Source: Montifringilla adamsi (lineage: Eukaryota; Chordata; Aves; Passeriformes; Passeridae). From it: 64,000 nt of DNA. Location of the stretch: positions 6,488,789 through 6,552,788 of the forward strand of contig JAGGNK010012559.1 of NCBI GenBank assembly GCA_017590115.1, in the 5' to 3' direction. This document shows positions 22,381 to 38,579 of this stretch, in pieces. How positions within the stretch are numbered: the first letter of the stretch is position 1; each line of letters starts with the position of its first letter. A program made the position numbers and the translations under genes. The notes beneath the pieces were generated by a model. The model ran no database searches, was not told the origin of the DNA, and saw nothing but the letters and a program-made list of their open reading frames with translations.

Positions 22381-22896
22381 CATGGGTGCAGGGAGAGACA
22401 CAGCACCTGGCTGTACAGCAGCCCTCTCTCTGCCTCGCCTGCGCGGGGCACGCTGGGGTTTCACGCCTGCTTTTGGATCAACAGGCAGCGAGGAAGGCAT
22501 CTGAACTCCAGATACACGCTGCTCACCCCAGCCTCACTGCCAAACTGGGATGAACCGGTGAGCTGGGGTCACGCTGGAGAGCTGCCTTCCAGCTGGGACC
22601 GATTGCAGCTGGAGAGGTGTCAGCTCCGTCCCCTCCTGCCCCCAGCAGGGTCAGCGGGCTGGGTTTGGGGCTGGCTGGGCTCTGCACAGCCTGGCGAGGA
22701 TGGGGAGCAGGCTGCACTGCTCCTGGGAGCGGAGCAGAGTGCGGGCCTGGGCTCCAGCCCGGTCAGCAGAGGAATCTGCACACGCAGACAGGATCGCTGC
22801 AATTGCTGGTGGCTGAGTGAGCAACTTTGCAGGCTTCTCGTCCCCTCGCCCTGAATGTCAGCTTTGAATTTTCTTGCTATTTTTAGGGATGGTTCA

Positions 22897-22930
22897 AAAA
22901 AAAAAAAAAAAAAAAAAAACCCAAAAAAAC
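22897..22930. repeat. Poly-A tract
   Basis: About 22 A followed by CCCAAAAAAACC. The preceding sequence (GTCAGCTTTGAATTTTCTTG) gives no sign of a known retroposon. Confidence 0.85.
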
Positions 22931-23094
22931 CACCGAGGAGTATCCCCTCCCTTCTCTCTTTGCAGGGCTCTGTGCCCCATGAATATTGCAGGGCTGTGGA
23001 TTGCTGTACCTGTGCAGGGATGGGGGAGAGGGACGGGGCAGGGAAGAGAGAGAGGTCATGCAAAACACACGACATTGCAAGCAGAACGGGTTAG

Positions 23095-23225
23095 AATGTA
23101 AAAGATTTATTAATTTAATCCAAAGCATTAAAAGGTCATGTATTAATCAAAGAGATGCTTAAAACTGTCAAAGTCCTTTGTCAGGTTTGAAGTGCATCTC
23201 TATAGTTATCATAAAATATATATAC
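23095..23225. promoter_or_regulatory. AT-rich island (candidate conserved element or transcript end)
   Basis: About 130 bp of low-GC sequence contains TTTATTAATTTAATCC, CATTAAAAGG, TATTAATCAAAG (a TCF/LEF-like CAAAG) and TATATATA. The minus strand carries AATAAA at about 23,105-23,111, so the 3' end of a minus-strand transcript is an alternative reading. Confidence 0.3.
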
Positions 23226-23230
23226 CAGTC

Positions 23231-26200
23231 TGGCACGGAGCCCCGGGCAGGGCTGGGGGAGGATGAGGAGTTAAATGAGGTGTTTGCAGTGGGATGGACC
23301 CCCCCACCTGGCCCTGCCAGACTCCCGTGGGTGCCCAGCACCCCCACACTGAGCTGGGTGCCCTGTGGGTCACCCTGCTTGTCCCCAGGCTGGGTCTGAC
23401 CTCTCTCACGTCAGCCTCGTGCCCTGTGCTGCTTTGGGGCCGTGTTTGGAGTCCGAGTTTGGGGTAGAGGGGTTTTGGGAGCGGGTCCCCCACTTGTCCC
23501 CGTGGGCACGGGTGGCTCTGGCCGTGGCCGTGGGCACTGGGCGAGCTGTGCCCACGCCACTCGTGTCACAGCTCCGAGGCTCAGCCCTGCCGGGATTTCA
23601 GCTCAGCTGGGGCGGGGGGTGGCGGGGGCGGCTCCCGGGGCCACCCGGGTCACCCGGGCGCTGTCCCCGCCGAGTGCTGTGTCAGCAGCGGTGGCGTGGG
23701 CTTACGCTACCATCTAGCGGCTGCTCCGCCACCGCTGTCCCCGCTCCGCCCGCGTCCCCCGAGCCGCCCCCTGCCCACCGCCAGGGCCAGCGGCTGCCCG
23801 GGCTCGGCCCCGGGAGGCTGCGGCTGCCTGGGCTGGGCTGGCGGGTGGCAGCTGTCACCCCGAAAGCCACCAGCCCCCCGGGGCGGGAGCAGGGGGTCAG
23901 GAGGCAGTGGGGTGCTGTGGGGAGAGCTGGGGGCACGGGGCCAGAGGGTGAGGAGGCAGAGGAAGGTGTTTGATGCTTTGCTGGGATGCAGGAGCTGCCG
24001 TTGTGGGGAGCACAATCCAGAGATGGGGTTTGGGGGGGTCGGGGGGCTTCCTGCCCCTCCAATGTCTGTGGAGAGTTGTGGCCAGCCAGGTTTTGTCTCC
24101 GTAAAGGTAACTGCGGCAGCAAAGCCCAATTCATCCCCGAATTCCAGCACCGGGCTGCCCTGGAGCAGCAGCAAAACCATTCCCGATTTCTCCCAGTAAA
24201 ACCATTTCCGAGCAGCCCCGTGGCCAGCAGAGCAGGGCTCCCCTGTGCCCCCTCCCCCTCGCCTGGGTTGGCCCTGTCACCCGACCATTCCTCACCCAGA
24301 AAACCTCCGTCCCCAGTCCTGCTGCTCCCCCACAGACTGCTGTCACGGATGCTGCTGCTGTCAGTGCACAGCTCTTCCCAATTATCCGTTGTTTTTCCGT
24401 GGAAAAGGGTGTCCCCTCACAGTGACTGGTGCTGAGCTGCTGGGTGACTGCAGATAAACCCATCTGTGCCTCAGTTTCCCCTCTGAGGGGACGGTGCCTG
24501 CAGGCCTGGACCGGCAGGCTCAAGCCTGGTCAGGTCCAAGCCCACATTTTTGGCCACTTTCCACTGTTGTCTGGCCAGCGCTGCCGCGGAGACGGCTCCG
24601 CTCCAGCCCTGGGGCTCTGCGGGCTCTGCCAGCCCCTGGGGAGCGGGGCCGGGGGGCACAGGGACGAACCCCCGCCCTGCTGCGGGTGGGGACGGCTCCT
24701 TGCCGGTCCCGGGGGTCCCCACAGCCCCGGGGGCTCGGGGCCCGGGGGTGGCAGTGCGAGTGCCAGGCTCTGCAGCGCCGGCCATCTGCGACATCCTCAC
24801 ACCTGTGCCCCGGCACCGGCGGGCTCGCTGGCTCCGGAGCCCCGTGCGCGGCCCCGAGCGGCCCGGCAGAGCCACCCGGGCTGGGCACGGCGTGCGGGCA
24901 CAGCGGGGGCACCGCGGGCATGGGGGAACCGGGGCATCCGGGCAGCTGGGGCGCTGGGCTGACTCTCGGGAGCGGGCAGGGCTGGGCAGGGCTGGGCTGG
25001 GCTGGGCTGGGCTGGGAGGGCAGAGCAGCGCCGGGCAGGGCAGGGCTGCTGGGCTGCTCTCCCCCCTCGGGAGCTGCTGCAGCTGCAGCGGGGCTGCAGG
25101 GACCAGCCAGCCGGGGGGGAAGGGGCCAGAGCACAGCCCCCCCAGCTCTCAGCTTTGCTCTTTCCTCCGAGCCCCCAGCGCAGGCTCTGAAGCAAACACA
25201 AGCCTGCAGCACCTTTGCAGGGGTCCTCACCTCCTTCCCCACCTCCCGGGCCCTGCTGGGAGCTGCAGGAGCTCTGTGAAGAGCAATCCCGGGCGCGGGG
25301 GCCGGCTGTGCCCACCCACAGTCGCCCTCCACCCCTGATCAATAGCGCTCAGCATTAGCAGAAAATCGATGCCCCTCCCCTGCCCAGCCTGTGGTCACCC
25401 CCTGCACAATCCTCTCAGCCCCTCACCCCTCCCTCGGGCACTGGGAGAGGGGGAGCACGGCAGGAGGGGACCAGGACAGGGGTCCCCCCCTCAGCCCCTT
25501 CACACAGGTCCCTGAAATCTCGGCCCCACATCCCCAAGAGCTTTCACAGACAGCAAAATGGGGACACACTCTGCTGACATGGCCACGGCTGCACAGGGGT
25601 TACCCTGGCACATCCTCACTGACCCCCCTCCACTGGCACTGGGGACAAGGGGCCTTGCCTGGGGACGTGGAAGGGTGGCATCATTTCCACCAGAGAATGG
25701 TGGGATCGGCCCCTCTGAAGGCGTGAGCAGGCAGGGATGGGCAGGAAAGGGAAGGAACAGGGCAGGGACGGCAGGAACAGGGATGGAGCTGGGGCTGGCA
25801 CAGCTGCAGCTCAGCACACCAGAAGCACCTCTCAGTCCATTGCTCCCTGGATGGGGTTGGGGTCCCCATGGCCCCCCAGGCCAGCCCTGCTCTCTGAAAC
25901 GTTCAGCTGCCATTAAACAGGGACTTTAATTACCGGGGATGGATCAGACCCTGCCCAGCACCAGTGGGTACAGACGGGGCACTCCAACCCTGCCTCGTCC
26001 CAGGGTCGTGCCTGGGTTTGGGCTGGGGTGCTCCCCTTGTCTGAAGGCTTTTTGTCCTCCTCAGTGGTGGAGGGGGACAGCACACGCCTCCCCCCAGTGT
26101 CCCCGTGGTTGTGGGGACAAGGACACATTGTGTGGCAAGATGTGTGTGCCCCACCCAGAGGGAGAGGATTTGGGGTGCTGGGTGGGTGCCAGAGCCTGTG

Positions 26201-26302
26201 TGTGCCAAATACCAGGGGATGGCAGTGCCAGTGCCACTGCCGTGGGGTGTCCCTGCCTGTGTCCCTCAGGGCCCAGCCCCAGGCATGGGGAGGCCAGAGA
26301 TG
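23231..26302. other. GC-rich intergenic stretch, no gene recognised
   Basis: CpG-rich segments occur at about 23,620-23,880 and 24,580-25,100. No frame has a recognisable domain. It lies downstream of the FGR 3' end. Confidence 0.4.
24979..25016. repeat. (GGGCT)n pentanucleotide repeat
   Basis: About six to seven copies of GGGCT/GGCTG in a CpG-rich segment. The plus strand has regularly spaced GGG runs and could form a G-quadruplex. Confidence 0.85.
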
Positions 26303-26440
26303 ATGGGCACAGCCTGGCACCAGGGGTGGGCACAGCCTGGCATCAGGGATGGGCACAACCAAGCACCAGGGATGGGCACAATGAGGCACCAGGGATGGGC
26401 ACAGCCTGGCACCAGGGATGGGCACAGCCTGGCACCAGGG
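26303..26440. repeat. Minisatellite, six units of 23 bp
   Basis: Exactly six units of ATGGGCACAGCCTGGCACC + AGGG. Units 1, 5 and 6 are identical and units 2-4 carry one to six substitutions. A separate partial duplication of TGTCCCCACAGCCCCTGG lies at about 26,698-26,760. Confidence 0.95.
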
Positions 26441-27359
26441 CTGTGCCTGGGGCTGCCTGGTGCCAACCACGGCCTCTCCTGTCCCTGCCACCCAAGCTGC
26501 TCTGTCCCCCAGCCCCGGGCAGCCTGCCACCCTGCCTGGCTGGGGCCTGGCCCTTCCCCAGGGAATTGTCCCTGGGATGGGGAGCAGGGGCACAGCCAGC
26601 CCTGCCCACCCCCACCGCGGGGACCGAATGCCCTCGTAGGAGCTGGGGTGAAGCAGGAGCTGTGAGGATGCCTGGTGGTACCCAGGGATGGTGCCATGTC
26701 CCCACAGCCCCTGGTGTGTCCCCAAACACCTCAGCATGTCCCCACAGCCCCTGGTATGTCCCCAATCCCACCGGCATTGGCCCCCTGCCCCCCTCCCCAC
26801 AAGCCCAGCATTTTCCCCATAGCCTGAGCCCCCTGAGTGGGGTGGGGGCCAGTCCCTCCCTCCCATCAGTGCTGAGGAATTCATTACCGGCACAGCTGGG
26901 CCCTGCTGGGGAGGCCAAGCTACAAGGAAAATTAACCTCTTCCTCCCCAGCCTGCCAGCACAGGACCCCTCCCTGTCACAGCTGGCAGGAAGGGACAGTC
27001 CCCTGGTGGGGAGTGCTGGGGGTCTGCAGGGTGCTCTGCACGGGGGGGGCAGCTTTGCAAAGCCCAGTGCTTCCCAACCCGGCGTTTCCAGGCTTTTACT
27101 CCCAAGGGAGGTTGGTGTGTCCCCTCCCCACATGGCCCCGGGGGCAGGGGGGATTTTCTCTCCTCATCCCCTTGGAGGAGGCCCCCAAACCTGTGCCCTG
27201 GGACTGGAGGGGGTGAGGGGGCATCACTCAGTCCTGGCTTGGCTGAACTTGGAGCCCCCTCAGTGTTGCCCCCCAGCTCTAAGCACCCCCAGGGCTTTTG
27301 CCCACCTTGGCAGCTCCTTTCTCGTGGGGTGGGGCAGGAGCAGACGGACCCGGCTGCCC

Positions 27360-28352
27360 CCACTTTGTTAGAAAGGTTTTATTTCTCTGTATTTACAGAC
27401 TTCATAAAAAAAAAATAAACAACAAATCCCTCCCCTGCCCTTCCCTGCCCCCATGGCACTGCCCACCCAGCCCTGCCCGGGGGGCGCGGGGGCGTTACTG
27501 GCACAGGACTGGGACCCCACTCAGAACGGGGGTGCTGGGGGGGCAGCGGGCGGGGGGCGCGCTCCATTCCCATTGGCACGACTCCCCCCAGTTCATTCCT
27601 GCTGCAGGGGCAGAGCCGGGCTGCAGCCCCGAGGGCTGGGGGGCTGCGGAGCCCATCCCGTGCCCTCGTCCTGCCCCCGCGGGCACGAGGGAACAGCCCC
27701 TGGGCAGAGCTGCCCCAGCCTGCCTGCGCCCCCCGGGACCCCCACAGCAGCACCCCGGCGAGCAGGGGTGGGTGTTTGGCTTTCAGGACTCGGCTCTACG
27801 AAAGCAAGAGGGGGACAAGGGGGTCCCCCAAGTACTGGGATCCCTTGGTGGGGGCGATGGCTGCTTGGGGGAGGCATCATACAAAATCTTATAAATTAAA
27901 GGAGGTACAAAGGGAGGGAAGGTTGGGATGACCTCCCACAGGTCAGTGCCAGGACTTTGGGGGGCTGGACCCCATCCAGCTGTGCTCCCAGAAGAGATTG
28001 GGGCTGGCACGGGGAGCTCCCCCCAAGCCCTCTGCTACTCTGTGGGTCTGGGGGTGTCTGGGGTGTTCATGGGGGTCCCCACAGTCCCCCCTGCAGCCAA
28101 AGCCCCTCTCAGGATCAAAGCTGGGTGGGAAGGCAATAAAGGGAGTGGGGGAAGGGGGGGCTGGGGGGCACAGTTTTGTTTTCTCTCTGAGTCCAGCATC
28201 CTTGTGCAAAGCCCTGTGTCCGCCCTGGGCACCCTGAGCACCCCCCAAAAGGCATTTTGGGGGGCAGAGACAAAGGAAGCAACCACCTCTAAAGAAAAAA
28301 AGAGATTCACCCCAAAGCCAGCCCAGAGCTTCCTGGGAGTGCCAGCCCCGGG
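27360..28352 (-). other. FGR: FGR 3' untranslated region
   Basis: This is the minus-strand sequence between the FGR stop codon and the first good downstream polyadenylation signal. It has no competing gene. The length, about 1 kb, is reasonable for a vertebrate 3' UTR; the cleavage point is inferred. Confidence 0.55.
27378..27383 (-). terminator. FGR: Polyadenylation signal AATAAA for FGR
   Basis: TTTATT on the plus strand reads AATAAA on the minus strand, about 970 nt beyond the FGR stop codon. It is the first canonical hexamer in that direction that I found. Confidence 0.6.
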
Positions 28353-32905
<4,553 letters not shown>

Positions 32906-32917
32906 CCTGGGCACCGC

Positions 32918-33254
32918 CTGTGGGACAGAGGGTCCGTGAGCCCCGTGCCCCCCTGGCAGGGGGCACACTTGGCCACCAATGCCCACATGGGGACGGGCAC
33001 TGGGGTGCACCCTGCCACCCCCCAGCTCAGCACACGGACGGCAGGGGGACGCTGGGGTCCCCGTGGGCACTGCCGGTGGCACTGCTGCAAGGAGGGCTCT
33101 GCTGCCCGGGGACCCCACGTGCCCCTGGTACCCCGGGGTGCTCCACGGCGGCCCCACTCACTGCGACGGCTCCTCAGGTCACTCCAGCTGCTCCATGTCA
33201 CTCCAGGGAGGAGAAGAGTCACCTGTGGACACCAGGGAGGGATCAGGTGGGGGC
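32918..33254. other. Sequence upstream of the first FGR coding exon
   Basis: This is presumably FGR intron 1. A pyrimidine-rich acceptor (CTCTGTCCCACAG, minus strand) borders the coding exon at 32,917. No other signal is clear. Confidence 0.5.
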
Positions 33255-33715
33255 AACAGCCTTGCATGGGCTCAAACACCCTTGCCATGGGCTGTAACAC
33301 CCCTCCATGGGATAAAATACCCCTGCACAGGCTGCAACACCTCTGCACATGCTGAAACACTTCTGCCAAAGGCTAAAATACCCCTGAAGAGCTTGAAACA
33401 CCCCATAACAGGATGCAACACCCCTGCCATGGGCTACAACACCTCTACACGTGCTGCAACACCAACCACATGGGCTGCAACACCACTTGCATGGCTGTAA
33501 CACCCTGCATGAGCTGCAACACCCCTGCACGGACCAAAGCACCCATGCACAGGCTGTAACACCCCTGCACGAGCCACAACACCCCTGCATGGGCTACAAC
33601 ACCCCTTCCCAGGCTGCAACCCCCCTGCATGAGCTAAAACGATCTGCATGATCTGCAACACCCCCACAAAGCTGCAACATTCCTCCGAGGGCTGCAACAC
33701 CCCGGTGTGGGCTGA
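33255..33715. repeat. Minisatellite, unit about 18-20 bp (GGCTGCAACACCCCTGCATG-like)
   Basis: About 24 imperfect copies of a motif with core CTGCAACACCCCTGCA span 460 bp, upstream of the FGR coding exons and probably within its intron 1. The repeat keeps long frames open on both strands (Cys-Gly-Val-rich on minus), which are not genes. Confidence 0.93.
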
Positions 33716-33945
33716 AACCACATCCTCAAGTGGGTTTTTCTCTCACTGTGTCCTCACCACACTGCTCACGTCCCTTTAGGGCAGCTGAAGGGGAGCCAGA
33801 CCCGGTGGGAAGAAGCCCCCAAAGGGTCCCCATCCCCACACCCTCTGCTTGCTGGGGAGGGGGTGTTTTGGGGAGCAAGGTCCCCAAGGTCACATTGCTG
33901 TGGTCAGCACAGGCTCTTCCGGCCACATGTGGCGAGAAGGTGTCA

Positions 33946-33976
33946 CAGAGGAGGAGGAGGAGGAGGAGGAGGAGGA
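33946..33976. repeat. (GGA)n triplet repeat
   Basis: About ten perfect copies of GAG/GGA. Confidence 0.95.
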
Positions 33977-36900
33977 AATCAGGCCTCTCTTGCCATGGCT
34001 CTATGGAGAGTCCATCCCCAGCCCTGTTATTGCCCTGCTGCTGGGCAAACACCCACACCAGCCTGCCCAGGCTGCACCGGGCACAGCACTCCCGTTCTGC
34101 AGCATGCCTCTGTCTGCAGCCGAGAGAGGGAAGGAGAGGAAGGTGCCCTGCCCTCTGCACTCCAGTGAGCAGGAGGAGACAAAGGTTTGGGGTGGGTGAG
34201 ATGTTTCAGGCAGATCTTCCCAATCATGGTTATTGATTCCCTTTCCTCTCTCTCAGCAGGGCTGGAAAGAGCCCAGCTCTCCCCTTCCATCTCTGCTTTC
34301 CACACTGGTGGTGTGGTAAGGCTGCAGCCGTTGCTGACAGGGCAACGTTGCCAAATCTGAGGAAACTCGGCCCGTTGGGGGTTTTATTCCTGATGATAAT
34401 TAGTGGCTATTTAAACTGATGGACAACCCTGGCTCTCACAAACCCTGTCCCCCCTGGGTGGGAATCACCCCCCCCACCACATTCAGAAACTTCCCATTCT
34501 GCTGAATTTCAGCGCTGACCAAGCAGTGGAGCTGCCACAGGTGCCAGCAGGGACAGGGATGGCAAGGGGCATCTTCCAGGCAAGCGGAAGCCCCCTGTAC
34601 CACAGCATCAAGGGTTCAGGTGATGTGCAGCAGCATTGCACCCAGGCTTCCCCTTCCCAAGAGCCCCTGAGCTCACTGCAGGGTGGCCCAGAGCCATCCC
34701 CTCACGCTGTCCACGGGAAGGGGACCCAGCTGGTGCCGTGGCCGATGGCTGCACGGTGGTGTCTGGCTCCAGCTCTCCCAAAAAGGAGCTGCTTGGAGCC
34801 GGGGAGCAGATGGCAGCTGAGCCCTTCCCGCCCTGGCTCCCCCGGCAGCAGCCCCGGCCGAGCTGCCAGGTCCCGCCCGCGCTGAGCCCCGGCCAATCCT
34901 CACCCCTGTCCCGCCGGGCATGGCTGGGCACGGAGCAGCCGCGTCCCTGGCTGCCCATCCATCTGTTCCCCAGGCCCCTGGGACACGGGGCAGCTCAGCC
35001 CCATGCCCAGCTGCTAGACAGGGCACAATAGCCCTTGCATGCCCAATTGTCACCCCACGTGTCACCCGCAGTGCTGAGCTACCCCTGGGCTCACCTCCAT
35101 CCCCTGCATCCTCTCCCCTCATGGAATAACAGCATGGAGAAGTCAGGCTTTGGGGGCTGCAGCCCCGTGGAGCCATGTGGGGGTGCTGGGAATGGCACAC
35201 CCCGTGCCGTGGGGACAGGCCATGGTGGCGTTTGCCAGGCTGAGGGGGCCACGAGGCCCTGGGCAGGAGGTGCTGCCAGAGGAACTCACACAGCAGCTCG
35301 GCAGAGGGAAGAGGAAGCAGCAGGAGCACGGTGTGGGGTGGGGGGAGGAAGAGGATGGTGCTGTGGCCAACAGTGGGCCACAGGACTGGCAGGACTGGCA
35401 GGATGGTGACAGCTGGGAGGGTCAGGCAGGGATGGCAGCGGGGTCAGCCCCCTGGGTGTCCTGGATCCCTCGGTGCCTTGTCCCACACTGTGATCCTGCA
35501 CTGCTCCGTGGTGACCCGGCTCCTGCTCCCTGGGAAGAGGAACCGAGAGGGCTGCACAGCCCAGCTGGTGCCACCGAGGTTCCTCTGTCACCCCGTGGCT
35601 CCGGGGCTCCCCGGTCCCAGCAGGAAAGCAGGCATGAGGCAGAAGGGGAAAGTGGCTCATTAGGACACAGGACCTGGAGCTGTGTCACCGTCCCATGCCC
35701 AGGACCCCACAGACCTGGGGAGGGGACAGGAGGCCACATCTGCCTGCCCCATCTGCTCCTAGTTCCAGCTCTGTGGCAGGTGGTGGCATGCCCCTTCCCC
35801 ACTGCCCCCAGCCCCAAGGCCACCCCAATGACAGCTGGAGATGGAGCCCTGCTCCAGCTCTCCCAGTTCACCCAGTGCCTGCTGAGTCCCCCATGGCTCC
35901 CAGTGGGAGCAGTTCCTCCAGGTGCATGGGGGGATGACACCCCACACCCTGCATGCCCACAAGCAGGGCTATTCCCTGGGACGAAAATTGAAGGACTTGC
36001 CAACGTCCCAAAGTGATCTTCTCTGCAAGCCCACCTGTCCGCCACCAGGCCCGTGACAGAGGGGTCCCCTTGTCCCCTCCCTGGCACAAGATGCTCGGCA
36101 GGGAGGGAGCCCCCCCTTCCCCAGCCTTGCAGCCCCATCGCTGGCTGGGAAAGCAGGATTTCCGCTGGAAGAAGAGCAATTCCCGGATCCAAGGGGCTGC
36201 AGGGGCGGAGGGAGGGAGCCAGCCAGGGCTCCAAATACAATGTCCCGGGAGGAGCGGGGTGGGGAGGGAATTGTGCAGGGCAGGAAGCAGCGAGTTCCTG
36301 TCCCTCCTTGGGACACACCAAGGATCAGGGACGAAGCAGAGCTGCAGGGACCGGGGGGAGCATCCGCTCCAGCCAGGGCCTGAGCCCCTGCGTCTCCCCC
36401 AGCCTCAGCCTCGGGGAGCTCAGCCTGCAGCATCGCCCCGGAGCGCTGGCTGGGCTGGGACCCCACGGGCACCGGCAGGGACGGAGGGCGCAGGTGTGTG
36501 CATGTGTCCCCAGGGTGTCCTGTCCCCTGCCCAGCCTGCGGCTCCGGCACGGTGAGGGCACCATGTGCTCCGCCGGCTCCCCGACGCGGTGTCAGCACCA
36601 GGTAGTGCCGGGATGGTGACTGCAGCTGCTGGGTGCCCCCAGATCTTCACACGCAGCCCCCGCTGACCTGCTGCCCCCCAGGATGGCGAGGACGGGGGTC
36701 TCCTCCCGCCCTCGGGCACTTCCCAGGGAAGCAGCGAGGGCACAGTGAGAGCAGCCCCCCAGCAGACCCTGCCATTGTCGTGGGACTCTGTCCCCACAGC
36801 TCAGCGGCCGCCTCACCCGGGACCCAGAGCCACCCACACACGGAGGGGGCATCTCTCAGCAAGGGGATGAGACCCCCACGCTGTCACAGGGCTGAGCCCC

Positions 36901-37183
36901 CCACCCTGCCCACACAGCCACACATACCTCCTGCCGTCCGCGCTCCTGCTCCGGCTGGCATGGACCCCTGGCACCCGGGACCACCGGGGCAGCCCCGCTG
37001 CGGCCAGCGCCGGGGGTGCCGGGGCGGCAGCCGTGGGAGAGCGGGAGCGCCCGGCCCTGAGCTTCCCCTGTCTCTCCGGCGGCTCTGGCAGCCGAGCAAG
37101 AGCTTCCCCTCCCCTCGCCCCCCCTTCCTCCCCGCGCTCGCAGCAATGGTTCATTGTACCAGCCAGCCCAGCCGCTGCCGCAG

Positions 37184-37243
37184 CACCCTCCGGATCACCC
37201 TCCGTGTCACCCTCCGTGTCACCCTCCGGATCACCCTCCGGGC
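37184..37243. repeat. Five units of a 12-bp repeat
   Basis: Five units of CACCCTCCGGAT / CACCCTCCGTGT. Because 12 is a multiple of three, the frames stay open and look like a repeated peptide; no gene evidence supports translation. Confidence 0.93.
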
Positions 37244-38329
37244 CACCGAGGGACCTCAGCCCGCCCGCGGAGGGGGCACAGCGGGACGGGCGGCAGGGGG
37301 TCCCGGGTCCCCAGCAGCGCCAGGAGACACTGGCGTGCATCGGCAGGCTCTGCCTGCGGGGGTTTACGGGGGAGTGTGCGGATCCAGCCCGTTCCTGCCC
37401 CGTGCCCAGAGCCGGGCAGAACCTCCCCGAGACCCCCGAGGGAGCGCCCCCGGGCAGGGGACAGCAAAGGGACATCAAACTGCGCGCAGAGCGCTATGGC
37501 CCTGCAAGGGACAGGAGCGAGGGGCCGGTCTGGTGGCAGGACACGCACGGCAGCCCCCCGTGCTGCTGGCACGGGCTCTCGGGCCAGGGCAGATCCGGGA
37601 GGGGCAGGGAACAGCCCGCCATGCCTGGGGAACGGCAGGCAGCTCTGGCTTGTGTTCCAGGGGTCCCACACGACCCCCCAAGATGGGGTGCAGCTCCTTT
37701 GTGGCTCAAGCCAGTCCTGTATCCATGGATTGCCCACTATACAACATACCCCTTATTTACCCCTTGTCCAGACAAAGTTGCTGGTGGGATGACCCCAAGG
37801 TTTGGCATCGGTCACACCAAGCCACAAACTTCAGTGAGCTCTGGGGTTGGGGTAAACCACACAGACCCCTGTCTGAGTGCCCCTGCACCCCGCCTGAGCC
37901 CCCCGCATTCCGGTGATCCCCCTGCAGCCTCTCCGAGCCTCCCCAGCCCTGTCTGAGCCCCCCGCATCCCAGCGATCCCCTGGAATCCTGTCCGAGCCCT
38001 CCTGGAGCTGGCTCTGTCCCGGCTCTGCCCCACTGTCCTCCCACACAGCTGGGCTGGATCCTTCCCATCTCTCCAGAGCCTTCCTCCCCCTCCTCCTCCT
38101 GCTCCTCGCCCTGCAGTCAGCCCTCCCTCTGTGACCCCCTTTCCTCTGTGTCCGTGAGTCCGGCCTCACTGCTCCCCCCGGCGCTCTCACGGGGTGCCAG
38201 GGCTGCCGCAGGCTGGGGACCTGCTCCCCGCTGCTGTCACCCTTAACTTGTCACCTCCTGACTCATCCTGAGAGCGAGGCAGGCCTGGCTGAGCCCAGCT
38301 TGGGGGTGCCCCGCAGGTCCATCCAGTGC

Positions 38330-38579
38330 ACGCCCCCCAATGCTGCTCGAGGCGTTCCGGCTCGCCCCGCGGGGCCCGGCGTTGCTCCATCCCTGTCCGC
38401 GGGGCCCTGCCGGGACACGCCGAGCCCGGGGTGCCCGTCCCCCGCCAGGCACCACATGATGCCGGTTCCTTCCCTCCTCGGGGAGGGCCCCGACTTCTGC
38501 ATTGGCTCCGCCGGGTTTCGCCGCCGCCGGCTCCAGCTTAAAGCTGCGAAGCCGGAGCCGGGCGAGCCGGGCGGCCAGG
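38330..38579 (+). promoter_or_regulatory. CpG-rich promoter of the cysteine protease gene
   Basis: CpG-dense sequence lies directly upstream of the protease start codon. An inverted CCAAT box (ATTGG, 38501-38505) sits about 80 nt before the ATG and a TTAAA string about 40 nt before it. The transcription start is probably just upstream of 38,580. Confidence 0.5.

Larger units (their letters stand above)
33716..38499. other. Intergenic or FGR 5' region, no coding gene recognised
   Basis: It contains a (GGA)n run at 33,946-33,976 and a five-unit 12-bp repeat at 37,184-37,243. A CpG-richer part spans about 36,950-37,500 and could hold the FGR untranslated first exon or promoter. No CR1 or coding exon was seen. 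Confidence 0.45.

Noticed and set aside
25913..27216. Frames of more than 400 codons on both strands downstream of FGR
   Set aside because: Both strands are open over the same GC-rich, repeat-containing sequence. The repeated peptide units on each strand correspond to the 23-bp minisatellite.
33243..33721. Cys-rich minus-strand frames resembling a repeat protein
   Set aside because: They come entirely from the tandem repeat upstream of FGR.
36633..37956. 427-codon plus-strand frame and overlapping frames
   Set aside because: Includes the 12-bp repeat and CpG-rich sequence; competing frames on the other strand are almost as long, and no homology is apparent.
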